Positions 18,069 through 26,733 of a stretch of 43,125 nucleotides of DNA are shown piece by piece. This stretch comes from Acidobacteriota bacterium (GTDB lineage: Bacteria > Acidobacteriota > Terriglobia > Bryobacterales > Bryobacteraceae). How positions within the stretch are numbered: the first letter of the stretch is position 1; each line of letters begins with the position of its first letter. Under the pieces are notes generated by a model that had not been told where the DNA came from, ran no database searches, and was given only the letters and a program-made list of their open reading frames with translations. Location of the stretch: contig JAFDVU010000044.1 in NCBI GenBank assembly GCA_018268835.1, positions 1 through 43,125 on the forward strand. The letters are read 5' to 3'. Position numbers and translations under genes: made by a program.

Positions 18069-20651
18069 TTGAACTCCCCAATCAAGCTCGCCTTCCTCAG
18101 CGGCACCCCGGAGCTCAACCGGGAACTCCTCCTCCGCATGCGCGCGCTCTATCCCGACCTGCCGCTGTGGGTGGTCAGCGATTTTCCTCCCGAGGATCCC
18201 GCCCTGCCCTGGATCCGCTATCGCGTCAGCCGCGGCTTCTTCGACAATCTCCGCTGCTGCCGCGAGGCGGTGCGCGGCCGCTCCATTCGTCTCGCCGCCG
18301 TGATGCTGGTGCCCAACGTGCCCTTCCGCGGCATGCGCGCCGTCGCGCTCGCGCTCTCCCCGCGCGGCTTCATCGCGTTCAACGAGCACCTGCAGCACTT
18401 CATGCTGCGCCCCGCGCAACTGCCCACCATCCTGCGGCACGCCTCCTGGCGCGCGAAGAACCTGGCGCGCTGGCTGCGCCGCCTGGATTGGCCGCGCCTG
18501 TTCCACTACTCCGCCGCCACCGTCGCCGGCTGGATGCGGCCGCGCCGTAACCCGCCCGTGGCCGCGCCCCCGCCGGCGCCGCGCGCGCCCGGCATCGCCG
18601 TGGTGATCCCCTCGCGCAACGGAAAAGAACTGCTGCAGACCCACCTGCCCGCCATTGCCGCGCAGAACCCCGCGCAAATCGTGATCGTGGACAACGGCTC
18701 CGACGACGGCACCGCGGAGTGGCTCGCCGCCGCCTACCCAGCGATCGAGATCGAGCGCTCCGCCGAGCCCCTCTCCTTCGCCCGCGCCGTCAACCGCGGC
18801 ATCGCCCGCGCGCGCCATGCCCACGTCTGCCTCCTGAATAACGACATGCGGATCGAGCCCGGCTTCTTCGCCGCCCTGCTGCGCCCGTTCGAGCAGGTCC
18901 CGGACCTGTTCTGCTCCTCCGCACAGATTCAGTTTCCCCCCGGGCAGCGCCGCGAGGAGACCGGCAAGACCGTCTTCGCCCAACCGACGCCCGAGGATTT
19001 TCCGGTCCGCTGCGACCTGCCCCATCCCGGCGAAGACGGCACCTGGGTGCTCTACGGCAGCGGCGGCTGCTCGCTCTATGACGCCGCGAAACTGGCCGCC
19101 CTCGGTAACGTGGACGAGATCTACCAGCCCGCCTACGTGGAGGACCTCGACCTCGGCTATCGCGCCTGGCAACGCGGCTGGCCCAGCGTGTACGCCGCCG
19201 GCGCCGTCGTCGAGCACCGCCACCGCGCCACCACTTCGCGTTACTACAGCGACGCCGAACTGGAGCGGATCCTGGAGCGCAACTACCTCCGCTTCGTCGC
19301 CCGCTCGGTGAGCGACCCCGCGCTCTTCCGCCGCCTGTGGAAGCAGGCGCTCCGCCGCCTCTTCCTGCGCAGGGGACCTCTCCGCCTGGCCGCGCGCATC
19401 GCGCTCGAAGGCTGTCCTGCGCCGCGCCGGACCGAGCCCGAAGATTCCTTCCTCGCCCTCACCAACGGCAGCGTGAGCGTGTTCCCGGGACGCCCCGCCG
19501 CGAACCGGCCGCGCGTCGTGATCGCCAGCCCCTACGTGCCTTTCCCTCTTTCGCACGGAGGCGCCGTGCGCATGTACAACCTGATGCGCCGCGCCGCGGA
19601 CGGCTTCGATCAGGTGCTGGTGGCTTTCACCGAAAGCCCCACTCCCCCGCCGCCCGAACTCACCGCCATCTTCGCCGCGATCGTGCTGGTGCACCGTCCC
19701 GGCACCCACGACGTGCCCGATACCGGCCGCCCCGAAGCCGTCGAAGAGTTTGCGTCGCCCGCCTTCCGCGCCGCACTGCGCCAGACCGTGCGCCAGTGGC
19801 GCCCCGCCGTCGCCCAACTCGAATTCACCCAGATGGCGCAGTACGCCGCCGATTGCGCTCCGGCACGCACCATCCTGGTGGAGCACGACATCACCTTCGA
19901 CCTCGCCGCCCAGATGCTGCACCTTTCCGGCACGCCCGACCTGCGCCGCGAGCACGCCCGCTGGCGGCGCTTCGAGACCGCCGCGTGGCGCCAGGTGGAC
20001 CGCGTCGCCGTGATGAGCGAAAGGGACCGCGCCATGGTCGAGGGCGCGCCCGCGATCGCCCTGCCCAACGGTGTCGACCCCGATCGCTTCCGTCCCGGCA
20101 CGGATGCGCCCGAACCGCGCCGCATCCTCTTCATCGGCAGCTTCGCGCACCGCCCCAACGTGCTGGCGATCGAGTTCTTCGTCAACCAGGCGCTGCCGCG
20201 CCTGCGCGGCGCGCGTCTGCACATCATCGCCGGTGCCCGCCACCAGAGTTTCCCCGTGGCCGCGGACCTGCGCCTTCCGGAGATCGATCTCGAAGGCTTC
20301 GTCGCCGACGTGCGTCCCGCGTACCGCCGCGCCGCCGTCGTGGTGGCGCCGCTCATCGCCAGCGCCGGCACCAATATTAAGGTGCTGGAGGCGATGGCCA
20401 TGGGCAAGGCTGTGGTCGGCACGCCCGCCGGCGTGAACGGGCTCGACCTCATCCCCGGCGAAGAATTCGTGCTCGCGCGCGACGCGGAGGAGATGGCGCG
20501 CGCAATCGAAGAACTCTTCTCCGACGCCGCTCGCCGCGCTTCCATCGAACGCGCCGCCCGCGCCCGCGTCGAATCGTCGTATAACTGGGACGTGGTCGCG
20601 CAATCCCAGGCGCGGCTGTACCGCGAACTCGGGGGAGATCGAACATGCTGA
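18069..20651 (+). CDS. Bifunctional glycosyltransferase: GT2 domain fused to GT4 domain
   Basis: An 860-residue protein read from TTG 18069, two bases after the preceding stop. Residues 1-170 are an N-terminal region of unknown type. Residues about 175-430 are a GT2 (GT-A) transferase: [25 protein letters not shown] (the D-x-D-like site) and [10 protein letters not shown]. Residues about 480-855 are a GT4 (GT-B) transferase: [10 protein letters not shown] near its start, [14 protein letters not shown] and [15 protein letters not shown] for nucleotide-sugar binding. The fusion suggests two successive sugar additions on one acceptor at the membrane's inner face. The last codons overlap the PhyH start by 7 bases. 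An upstream in-frame extension to 17547 overlaps the previous gene and is rejected. Confidence 0.85.
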   Translation: MNSPIKLAFLSGTPELNRELLLRMRALYPDLPLWVVSDFPPEDPALPWIRYRVSRGFFDNLRCCREAVRGRSIRLAAVMLVPNVPFRGMRAVALALSPRGFIAFNEHLQHFMLRPAQLPTILRHASWRAKNLARWLRRLDWPRLFHYSAATVAGWMRPRRNPPVAAPPPAPRAPGIAVVIPSRNGKELLQTHLPAIAAQNPAQIVIVDNGSDDGTAEWLAAAYPAIEIERSAEPLSFARAVNRGIARARHAHVCLLNNDMRIEPGFFAALLRPFEQVPDLFCSSAQIQFPPGQRREETGKTVFAQPTPEDFPVRCDLPHPGEDGTWVLYGSGGCSLYDAAKLAALGNVDEIYQPAYVEDLDLGYRAWQRGWPSVYAAGAVVEHRHRATTSRYYSDAELERILERNYLRFVARSVSDPALFRRLWKQALRRLFLRRGPLRLAARIALEGCPAPRRTEPEDSFLALTNGSVSVFPGRPAANRPRVVIASPYVPFPLSHGGAVRMYNLMRRAADGFDQVLVAFTESPTPPPPELTAIFAAIVLVHRPGTHDVPDTGRPEAVEEFASPAFRAALRQTVRQWRPAVAQLEFTQMAQYAADCAPARTILVEHDITFDLAAQMLHLSGTPDLRREHARWRRFETAAWRQVDRVAVMSERDRAMVEGAPAIALPNGVDPDRFRPGTDAPEPRRILFIGSFAHRPNVLAIEFFVNQALPRLRGARLHIIAGARHQSFPVAADLRLPEIDLEGFVADVRPAYRRAAVVVAPLIASAGTNIKVLEAMAMGKAVVGTPAGVNGLDLIPGEEFVLARDAEEMARAIEELFSDAARRASIERAARARVESSYNWDVVAQSQARLYRELGGDRTC

Positions 20652-21412
20652 CCGAATGCGAACTGCGCAGCCTGGAAGAGGACGGCTACCTGCTACTGCC
20701 CGGGCTCATGTCGCCGGACCTGTTGGCCGCCCTGCGCCGCCGCATCGACGACCTCTTCGAAGAAGAAGGTGCCAGTGCCGGCAGCGAGTTCAAACAGGAG
20801 CCCGGCGCGCGCCGCCTCGCCAACCTGGTCGACAAGGGCCGCGTCTTCGAGGAAGTCATCGTCACCCCGCGCGTGCTCGCCGCCGTGGAAGCCGTGCTCG
20901 GCCCTCGCTTCAAGCTGAGCAGCCTCAACGCGCGCTCCACCAATCCCCACAGCGAGGCCGATCAGCCGCTGCACGCCGATAGCGGCGCCATCGCCGACGA
21001 ACTCGGCTACTCGGTCTGCAACTCCATCTGGATGCTCGACGATTTCACGCCGCACAACGGCGCCACCCGCATGGTGCCCGGCTCGCACCGCTGGCGCCGC
21101 CTGCCTGACCCGGAGTTCTACGCGCCCCATCCCGCGCAGCAACTCGTCCTCGGCCGCGCCGGCGACGTGGTGGTGATGAACGCGCACATGTGGCACGGCG
21201 GCACGGCCAACCGCACCTCCGCGCCGCGCCGCGCCATGCACGCCTATTACACGCGCTTCGACCAGCCGCAGCAACAGTATCAGAAGCGGCTGCTCTCCGC
21301 CGAAGTGCGGGCGCGCCTGGCCCCCGAAACGCGCCAGATCCTGGCCCTCGACGATCCGCTCAACGACGAGCTCAGCGCCACCGGCAGCGGCAAGAGCGGC
21401 TTCATGAAGTAG
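20645..21412 (+). CDS. Phytanoyl-CoA dioxygenase (PhyH) family Fe(II)/2-oxoglutarate oxygenase
   Basis: A 255-residue PhyH-family protein. The iron-binding triad is present: H-x-D as His110-Ala-Asp112, and the distal His184 in M-W-H-G-G-T-A-N-R, with an Arg about six residues on for 2-oxoglutarate. These enzymes hydroxylate or otherwise oxidise small molecules, lipids or sugar-bound acyl groups with Fe(II), oxygen and 2-oxoglutarate. Overlap with the glycosyltransferase gene (ATG inside its last codons) puts it in the same operon, so the substrate may be the glycan or its lipid carrier. A soluble cytoplasmic enzyme with no signal peptide. Confidence 0.85.
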   Translation: MLTECELRSLEEDGYLLLPGLMSPDLLAALRRRIDDLFEEEGASAGSEFKQEPGARRLANLVDKGRVFEEVIVTPRVLAAVEAVLGPRFKLSSLNARSTNPHSEADQPLHADSGAIADELGYSVCNSIWMLDDFTPHNGATRMVPGSHRWRRLPDPEFYAPHPAQQLVLGRAGDVVVMNAHMWHGGTANRTSAPRRAMHAYYTRFDQPQQQYQKRLLSAEVRARLAPETRQILALDDPLNDELSATGSGKSGFMK

Positions 21413-21458
21413 GGATTCACCCTTTCGGAGCCGCGAGCGTAAGCGAGCGCTGTGTCCC
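21412..21458 (+). repeat. Direct repeat A, copy 1
   Basis: A 47-base unit containing GAGCCGCGAGCGTAAGCGAG and ending TGTGTCCC. It recurs at 21513-21560 with very few changes. Inside it CGAGCG is repeated on either side of TAAG. Confidence 0.8.
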
Positions 21459-21460
21459 TT

Positions 21461-21512
21461 TGCCCTCACCCTTCACGCACAGGACCCGGCCGCGGCGTGA
21501 ACTGCTACTCCT
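21461..21512 (+). pseudogene. Decayed copy of the M48 gene's 5' end
   Basis: These 52 bases match 21648-21700, inside the signal-peptide region of the downstream M48 gene, with only a few substitutions and one missing base that breaks the frame. It is wedged between the two A repeats, as if a unit A-spacer-gene start had been duplicated and partly deleted. Confidence 0.75.
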
Positions 21513-21560
21513 GGGATTCACCCCTCTCGGAGCCGCGAGCGTAAGCGAGCGCTGTGTCCC
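21513..21560 (+). repeat. Direct repeat A, copy 2
   Basis: A second copy of the unit at 21412-21458, 48 bases, one base longer in the C/T-rich stretch. It directly precedes the promoter region of the M48 gene. Confidence 0.8.
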
Positions 21561-21587
21561 CCCGGATCTGCTAAGCACCCGGCCCTA

Positions 21588-21615
21588 TTCACCGTCCCCA
21601 CCGCGGGCGTAGACT
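21588..21615 (+). promoter_or_regulatory. Probable leaderless promoter of the M48 gene
   Basis: TTCACC (21588-21593), a 16-base gap, then TAGACT (21610-21615), exactly 6 bases before the ATG at 21622. No ribosome-binding site is present. Confidence 0.45.
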
Positions 21616-21621
21616 ACGGGC

Positions 21622-22425
21622 ATGCGGGCGATCACCCTGTTTCTCCTTGCCCTCACCCTCCACGCACAGGACCCCGGCCGAGGCGTGAACTTCTACTCCT
21701 ACGAAAAAGAGAAGGCGCTCGGCGCGCAACTCGCGGCCGAATACCGCCGCGGCGCCACCGTCATCGATAGCCCCGAATTGCTTCGCCGCATCGACGCCCT
21801 CGGCGCCGCGCTGGTGCCCGCCAGCAGCCACTTCACGTATACCTTCGCGCTGGTCGCCGCCGATGACACCGCGCTGCACGAACCCGTCGCGCTCCCCGGC
21901 GGCTACATCTTCGTCCCCTCCGCCCTCATCCTCGCCGCGCGCGACATCGACGAACTCGCCGGCATGATGGCGCACGCCATCGCCCACGTCGAAGCCCGCC
22001 ACGGCACCAAGGCAGCGACCAAAGGTGAACTCGCCAACCAGGCGGCCGTCCCGCTCGTCTTCATGGGCGGCTGGACCGGATACGCCGTCCGTCAAAACGC
22101 CGCGCTCACCGTCCCGCTCGGTAGGCTGCAATCGGTCCGCGCCTGGGAACTCGATGCCGATTCGCTCGGCGCGCGCCTCATGGCCGCCGCCGGATACGCG
22201 CCCGCGCGCCTGGCCGATTACATCGCGCGCACCCAGCCCGCGGACGCCGATCCGCCCGATGCGCGCTCGCCCTTGCCGCCTCGCGCCGCGCGCGTCTCCG
22301 CCCTGCGCGCCCTGCCCGCCCCCGCCGCGCCGCCCGCGAACCCGCCCAGCCTCGCCGAAATGCAGGACCTGGCGCGCCGCGTGCTTCCCGATGCCGCGAA
22401 AGCCCCGCCGCGTCTGGCAAGATAG
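21622..22425 (+). CDS. Exported M48-family protease homologue lacking the catalytic Glu (HAxxH)
   Basis: A 267-residue protein with a signal peptide (residues 1-15, ending L-H-A-Q). It keeps the M48 framework: V-A-L-P-G-G-Y-I-F-V-P-S-A-L at 89-102, a metal helix at 116-127 and W-E-L-D-A-D-S-L-G-A at 175-184, which supplies the third zinc ligand Glu176. The metal helix reads H118-A-I-A-H122, where the family has H-E-x-x-H; the codon is GCC, so two bases differ from a Glu codon. Without the Glu the protein should bind zinc but not cleave peptides. It may be a pseudoprotease with a binding or regulatory role, or an early pseudogene. The C-terminus is Pro/Ala-rich and short. Pyruvate kinase follows 10 bases later. 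Confidence 0.82.
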   Translation: MRAITLFLLALTLHAQDPGRGVNFYSYEKEKALGAQLAAEYRRGATVIDSPELLRRIDALGAALVPASSHFTYTFALVAADDTALHEPVALPGGYIFVPSALILAARDIDELAGMMAHAIAHVEARHGTKAATKGELANQAAVPLVFMGGWTGYAVRQNAALTVPLGRLQSVRAWELDADSLGARLMAAAGYAPARLADYIARTQPADADPPDARSPLPPRAARVSALRALPAPAAPPANPPSLAEMQDLARRVLPDAAKAPPRLAR

Positions 22426-22435
22426 TAAGTACGGG

Positions 22436-23848
22436 ATGGAAAATACCAAAATTGTAGCGACCCTCGGACCCGCCTTGGACGCCCCCGGTGTCCTCGGTCA
22501 GATGATTGATGCCGGCGTGGATGTCTTTCGCCTCAACGCCTCGCACGGCTCGCAGGACGACCACGCCGCCCGCATCGATGCCGTACGCGCCGCCGCGCGC
22601 GAAGCCCGCGCCCACATCGGAATTCTGCTCGACCTCCAGGGCCCCAAGATCCGGCTCGGCGCCTTCGAAAACGGCGGATGCACCCTCGCCGCCGGCCGCG
22701 AATTCACCATCACCACGGAAAGAGTGCTCGGCACCTGCGAACGCGCCTCCACCGGCTACGCGCATTTCGCCCGCGACCTGCAGCCGGGCGACCGCATCCT
22801 GCTGGCCGACGGCGCCATCGAACTGCGCGCGGTCTCCACCGACGGCACCAGCGTCCGCACCGAAGTCGTCACCGGCGGGCCCATCAGCGACCACAAGGGA
22901 ATCAACCTCCCCGGCGTGAGAGTGAGCATTCCCTCGCTCACCGAAAAGGATCTCGCCGACCTCCACTTCGGCCTCAACGCCGGCGTCGATATGGTCGCGC
23001 TCTCCTTCGTGCGTGGCGCCGGGGACGTGCAACAACTGCGCGACCGCCTCGGCGGACGCCCCGTCCTGATCGTCTCCAAAATCGAAAAGCCCGAAGCCTG
23101 GGATCACATCGAGCCGATTCTCGACGTGACCGACGGCGTCATGGTCGCGCGCGGCGATCTCGGCGTCGAAACCTCGCTCGAGCGCGTGCCCCGCATCCAG
23201 AAATCCATCATCCGGCGCGCGCGTCACAAGGCGAAATTCGTCATCACCGCCACCCAGATGCTGGAGTCGATGATCGAACACTCCACCCCCACCCGCGCCG
23301 AAGTCAGCGACGTCTTCAACGCCATCTACGACGGCACCGACGCCGTCATGCTCTCCGCCGAAACCAGCGTCGGCAAGTACCCCGTGGAGGCCGTGAAGGT
23401 CATGGCCCGCATCGCCCGCGAGGCCGAAGGTTCCCTCCGCCGCAAGGGATTTCAGGACCTGCCGCACTTCCCCGAACCCACCACCGCCGAAGTGCTGGCC
23501 GATGCCGCGCACCATGCCGCACGCGAATCCGGCGCCAAGGCCATCGTGGTCTTCACTTCCCGCGGCTCCAGCGCCCGGCTGATCTCGCGCTACCGCCCGC
23601 CTGTGGCCATCTTCGCCATCACTCCCCACGACACCACCGCCCGCCAACTCTGCGTCAGCTACGGCGCCATCCCCATGCTCGCCCCGGACGTCTCCAGCAC
23701 CGACGAAATGCTCGATCAGTTGGACCGCGTGCTCGTGGGCGGCGGCTACATGAAACGCGGCGAACTCGTGGTCTTCGTCGCCGGCCAGCCGGTGGGCCGC
23801 CCCGGCACCACCAACCTGATGAAGCTACACCGCATCGGCGGAGACTAG
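22436..23848 (+). CDS. pyk: Pyruvate kinase
   Basis: A 470-residue protein of normal length for bacterial pyruvate kinase. Key blocks: T-K-I-V-A-T-L-G-P at 3-11, F-R-L-N-A-S-H-G, the catalytic lysine region I-V-S-K-I-E-K-P-E-A-W, M-V-A-R-G-D-L-G-V-E for Mg/K binding, T-Q-M-L-E-S-M, and D-G-T-D-A-V-M-L-S-A-E-T. The C-terminal domain (from about 350) carries V-V-F-T-S-R-G-S-S-A-R-L-I-S. It turns phosphoenolpyruvate and ADP into pyruvate and ATP in glycolysis. It begins 10 bases after the M48 gene, so the two may share a message. A terminator hairpin follows. Confidence 0.95.
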   Translation: MENTKIVATLGPALDAPGVLGQMIDAGVDVFRLNASHGSQDDHAARIDAVRAAAREARAHIGILLDLQGPKIRLGAFENGGCTLAAGREFTITTERVLGTCERASTGYAHFARDLQPGDRILLADGAIELRAVSTDGTSVRTEVVTGGPISDHKGINLPGVRVSIPSLTEKDLADLHFGLNAGVDMVALSFVRGAGDVQQLRDRLGGRPVLIVSKIEKPEAWDHIEPILDVTDGVMVARGDLGVETSLERVPRIQKSIIRRARHKAKFVITATQMLESMIEHSTPTRAEVSDVFNAIYDGTDAVMLSAETSVGKYPVEAVKVMARIAREAEGSLRRKGFQDLPHFPEPTTAEVLADAAHHAARESGAKAIVVFTSRGSSARLISRYRPPVAIFAITPHDTTARQLCVSYGAIPMLAPDVSSTDEMLDQLDRVLVGGGYMKRGELVVFVAGQPVGRPGTTNLMKLHRIGGD

Positions 23849-23871
23849 CCGGAACAATCCGGCGGGCTTTT
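23848..23871 (+). terminator. Rho-independent terminator after pyk
   Basis: GCCGGA, loop ACAA, TCCGGC, then GGGC and TTTT. The stem has 6 base pairs; the T run is short. It overlaps the last base of the pyk stop codon. Confidence 0.5.
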
Positions 23872-23925
23872 GCGTTCTGCTAAGAAGGACGCCCCCGGCG
23901 CGTCCTGTCATAATACGGTTTCGCT

Positions 23926-25650
23926 ATGGCGCAAAGCTCGTTTCTTCAGCGTCCGGCTGTCCTGCTGGTGCTCGCGCTGGCATCGGTCTCCGGCGTCGTC
24001 ACTCTCCTCGGCCACTTCGCGGGCGGCACCTCGCGGCAGCAGAAGCGCGTCCCTCTACCCGGCGGCGTCGCCGTGCAGTCCTATCCCGCGCTCTCTCCGG
24101 ACGGCAAACGGCTGGCCTACAGCGCGCGCGAAGGCGGCGCCTCCGGCGCCTGGCATGTCTTCGTGCGCGCGCTGCCTTCCGGTACGCCGCTCGCACTTAC
24201 CCGCGGCGAGGAGAGCGACATCGCGCCGGTGTGGTCCCCCGACGGCGCCACCCTCGCCTTCCAGCGCATCGGCGAGGACAAGGTCGAGTATTTCGTGATC
24301 CCCGCCGATGGCGGCGCCGAACGCAAGGCCGCCGAGTTCCCCGGCGCGCCCGAAAGCGATCGCCCGCAACCCGCCGTGGCGTGGACCGCCGACGGTGCCG
24401 GCCTCGTCGTCGTGCGCATGGCGGAGGAGCAGCCCCCCTCTCTCGCCCTGGTCACGCTGGCCACGGGAAAGGTCGAGTCCATCACCAAACCGCCCGCCTC
24501 TTCCGCCGGAGATTCCACCCCCGCCGTCTCTCCCGCCGGCGACACTCTGGCCTTCGTGCGCGCCACCAGCGACGACCGCGGCGATATCTGGACCTGCGAT
24601 CTCAAAGGCGCGAACCTGCGCCGCGTCACCTTCGACGATCACGGCGTGCGCGGCATCGCCTGGACCCGCGACGGCAGCGACCTGGTCTACTCCGCCAATC
24701 GCGGCCGCGGCTGGCAGGTGTGGCGCGTTCCCGCCGCCGGCGGCAGCCAGCGCGAGATCGCCATCGCCGGCGACCGCGCCTCCTATCCCACCCTCGCCAG
24801 GAACACTCTGGTATTTACCGATAGCCCCGAGACCTCGATCATCTGGCGCGCGGCGCTCACCGCTTCCGGCACCTCCGGAGAGCAGCCGCTGATCCGCTCC
24901 AACGGCCGCGAGAGCGCGCCCGCGTACTCGCCCGACGGTACCCGCATCGCCACCCTCTCCGCCGAGTCCGGCGCCGAGGAGATCTTCCTGCAGGATGCCG
25001 ATGGCGCCAACCGCGTGCAACTGACCCGCATGAACCGGCCGCGCCTGGAGCGCCCGCGCTGGTCTCCCGATGGCAAGTGGCTGATCTTCTCGGCCGCCTC
25101 GGAACAGGGCTGGGCCGTCTACATCATCGGCACCGTGCCCGGCGCGCAGCCCGCGCGCGTGGTCCCGCAGGCCGGCGAACCCTCCTTCTCCCGCGATGGC
25201 AACAGCATCTACTACGTGTCGCGCGGCGAAATCTGGAAGGCCGCCACCAACGGCTCCCACGCGAAGGATCTCGTGCCCTCGGGCGGATCTACGCCGGTCG
25301 AGAGCGCGGACGGCAAGTGGCTCCTCTTCCGCTCTCACCGCGGCATCTACCGCGTTTCCCCCGAAGGCGGCGAACCCGAAGAGTTCATCGTCCCCGACCA
25401 GGACATGTTCTGGACCGGCATCCAGGCCGTGAAAACCGGCGTCTACTACCCGGTCTGGGAACGCAGCGTGCGCGGCATGGGAGTGGTCTTCTTCGATTAC
25501 GCGACCAAGAAGAACACCGTCGTGCTGCGGTCGCGCGGCCTCGATCGCTCCAGCGGCTCCTTCAACATTTCACCGGACGGCAAGTACATCGTCTACGCCA
25601 AGGTGGACCGCGACCAGACCAGCCTGGTCCTCATCGAAAACTTACGCTAA
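23926..25650 (+). CDS. TolB-like PD40 beta-propeller protein, membrane-anchored or exported
   Basis: A 574-residue protein. Residues about 10-30 (A-V-L-L-V-L-A-L-A-S-V-S-G-V-V-T-L-L) form one hydrophobic segment, either an uncleaved anchor or a signal peptide. The rest is made of PD40/WD40-like blades with the phrase S-P-D-G-K-R-L-A-Y-S or variants (W-S-P-D-G-A-T-L-A-F, Y-S-P-D-G-T-R-I-A-T, W-S-P-D-G-K-W-L-I-F, I-S-P-D-G-K-Y-I-V-Y). In Acidobacteria such propellers often form the sensor part of PknD-like kinases, but no kinase domain is present here. The ligand is unknown. TACGGT lies 6 bases before the ATG, a weak match to the leaderless pattern seen elsewhere. Confidence 0.8.
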   Translation: MAQSSFLQRPAVLLVLALASVSGVVTLLGHFAGGTSRQQKRVPLPGGVAVQSYPALSPDGKRLAYSAREGGASGAWHVFVRALPSGTPLALTRGEESDIAPVWSPDGATLAFQRIGEDKVEYFVIPADGGAERKAAEFPGAPESDRPQPAVAWTADGAGLVVVRMAEEQPPSLALVTLATGKVESITKPPASSAGDSTPAVSPAGDTLAFVRATSDDRGDIWTCDLKGANLRRVTFDDHGVRGIAWTRDGSDLVYSANRGRGWQVWRVPAAGGSQREIAIAGDRASYPTLARNTLVFTDSPETSIIWRAALTASGTSGEQPLIRSNGRESAPAYSPDGTRIATLSAESGAEEIFLQDADGANRVQLTRMNRPRLERPRWSPDGKWLIFSAASEQGWAVYIIGTVPGAQPARVVPQAGEPSFSRDGNSIYYVSRGEIWKAATNGSHAKDLVPSGGSTPVESADGKWLLFRSHRGIYRVSPEGGEPEEFIVPDQDMFWTGIQAVKTGVYYPVWERSVRGMGVVFFDYATKKNTVVLRSRGLDRSSGSFNISPDGKYIVYAKVDRDQTSLVLIENLR

Positions 25651-25682
25651 ACACCAGGTACCGCAGGCCTCCCGACCGTACC

Positions 25683-25703
25683 GTCGGCCTCCGGCCGACC
25701 TTT
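25683..25703 (+). terminator. Hairpin between convergent genes
   Basis: GTCGGCC, loop TCC, GGCCGAC, then CTTT. A perfect 7-bp stem between the propeller gene and the convergent DUF3738 gene; the T run is short. Confidence 0.45.
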
Positions 25704-25746
25704 GGACCCAACCGAACTCCCCCCCGCGCCAGCGCACGCCCCCCCA

Positions 25747-26511
25747 TCAATTCTCCGTCGGAACCCGCTCAATACGGTCGATCACCAGGTACTGGACCAG
25801 CACATCCCGGCGCTCCATTCTCAGCCCCAGCGACTCCCGAACCGCCGTGAGAAGATCAGCCTCGGACCGGACCGGACTGTCCGCGCCCGGTGGTGTGGCC
25901 GCTGAAGCCGGGTTCGCCCAGGTGAGATCGATATCGTACTTCCCCGCGAGTCCCGTAAGATCCTGCACCGGACCGTATCCCTTGGTCGAAAGATTCGCCG
26001 CCAGCGTTGCCATCGTCATGGCGCCTTTCAGCCGGCCAACCGGCGACAGCCCGCTGCTATACAGCATCATGCCTTTCTCGCGGCCCATGAAATTGCCGTT
26101 CGGATCGTCCGCCTTGAATTTCGGCCCGCCCTTATCCACCACCAGCACAAAGCCGGAACGCCGCCGCTCCTCCTTGCGCGCGGCGAGTCGAAACCGTTCC
26201 GTCAGCAACGCCTGAAGCATGGCGGGGACCTGCTCGCGCGTCGCGCCTTCCGGTATCTTGGCCGAAATGTCGAAGCAGTCCGTCTCCAGCCACGGCGGTC
26301 CCTCGATCTGCTCCATCTTCACTTTGAATGCTTCCATCAACACCGGTTTAAGAGGCATCCCTCTTAAAGCCACGGACCCGGGGTCGATGGAGCCGCCCCC
26401 TCCGCACCGGTCCGTCCGCTTCACCGACGCCACTTCGAACTTCGGCTCGACGGAAATGTTTTGGCCATGCACAGCAAGCACCAACGGCAGAGCCGCGAAG
26501 AAGATCTTCAT
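25747..26511 (-). CDS. DUF3738 (TIGR03435, soil-associated) exported protein
   Basis: A 254-residue protein from the ATG at 26511, with GGAGG 7 bases upstream; earlier in-frame starts lack such a site. Residues 1-16 are a signal peptide (M-K-I-F-F-A-A-L-P-L-V-L-A-V-H-G). The family marks are F-E-V-A-S-V-K at about 25-31, a cysteine/glycine patch (C-G-G-G-G-S), L-L-T-E-R-F-R-L at about 100, L-V-V-D-K-G-G-P-K, and the C-terminal L-T-G-L-A-G-K-Y-D-I-D-L-T-W followed by S-L-G-L-R-M-E-R-R. This family is strongly expanded in Solibacter and relatives; its role is unknown. Divergent from the TonB-type receptor gene. Confidence 0.88.
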   Translation of the reverse strand: MKIFFAALPLVLAVHGQNISVEPKFEVASVKRTDRCGGGGSIDPGSVALRGMPLKPVLMEAFKVKMEQIEGPPWLETDCFDISAKIPEGATREQVPAMLQALLTERFRLAARKEERRRSGFVLVVDKGGPKFKADDPNGNFMGREKGMMLYSSGLSPVGRLKGAMTMATLAANLSTKGYGPVQDLTGLAGKYDIDLTWANPASAATPPGADSPVRSEADLLTAVRESLGLRMERRDVLVQYLVIDRIERVPTEN

Positions 26512-26733
26512 GGTGCGACCTCCAACCAACATCATAGGCGCGAAACGTCCCGTCCGCGTGGAGTCGCCGATTCGCGCGCGCGGGCACCGCCGGGAAGGCT
26601 CACGAGACCAAAATTCAAACATCTTGACAAACGATTGCAAATCGGCCATTCTTCGGTTATCGCTGATTCAGCCGCGCGTGCCCTGTTGCGTATTCCCGGG
26701 CGCGCGGCGGGTCGAAAGAAGAGGTCCGTCCTA

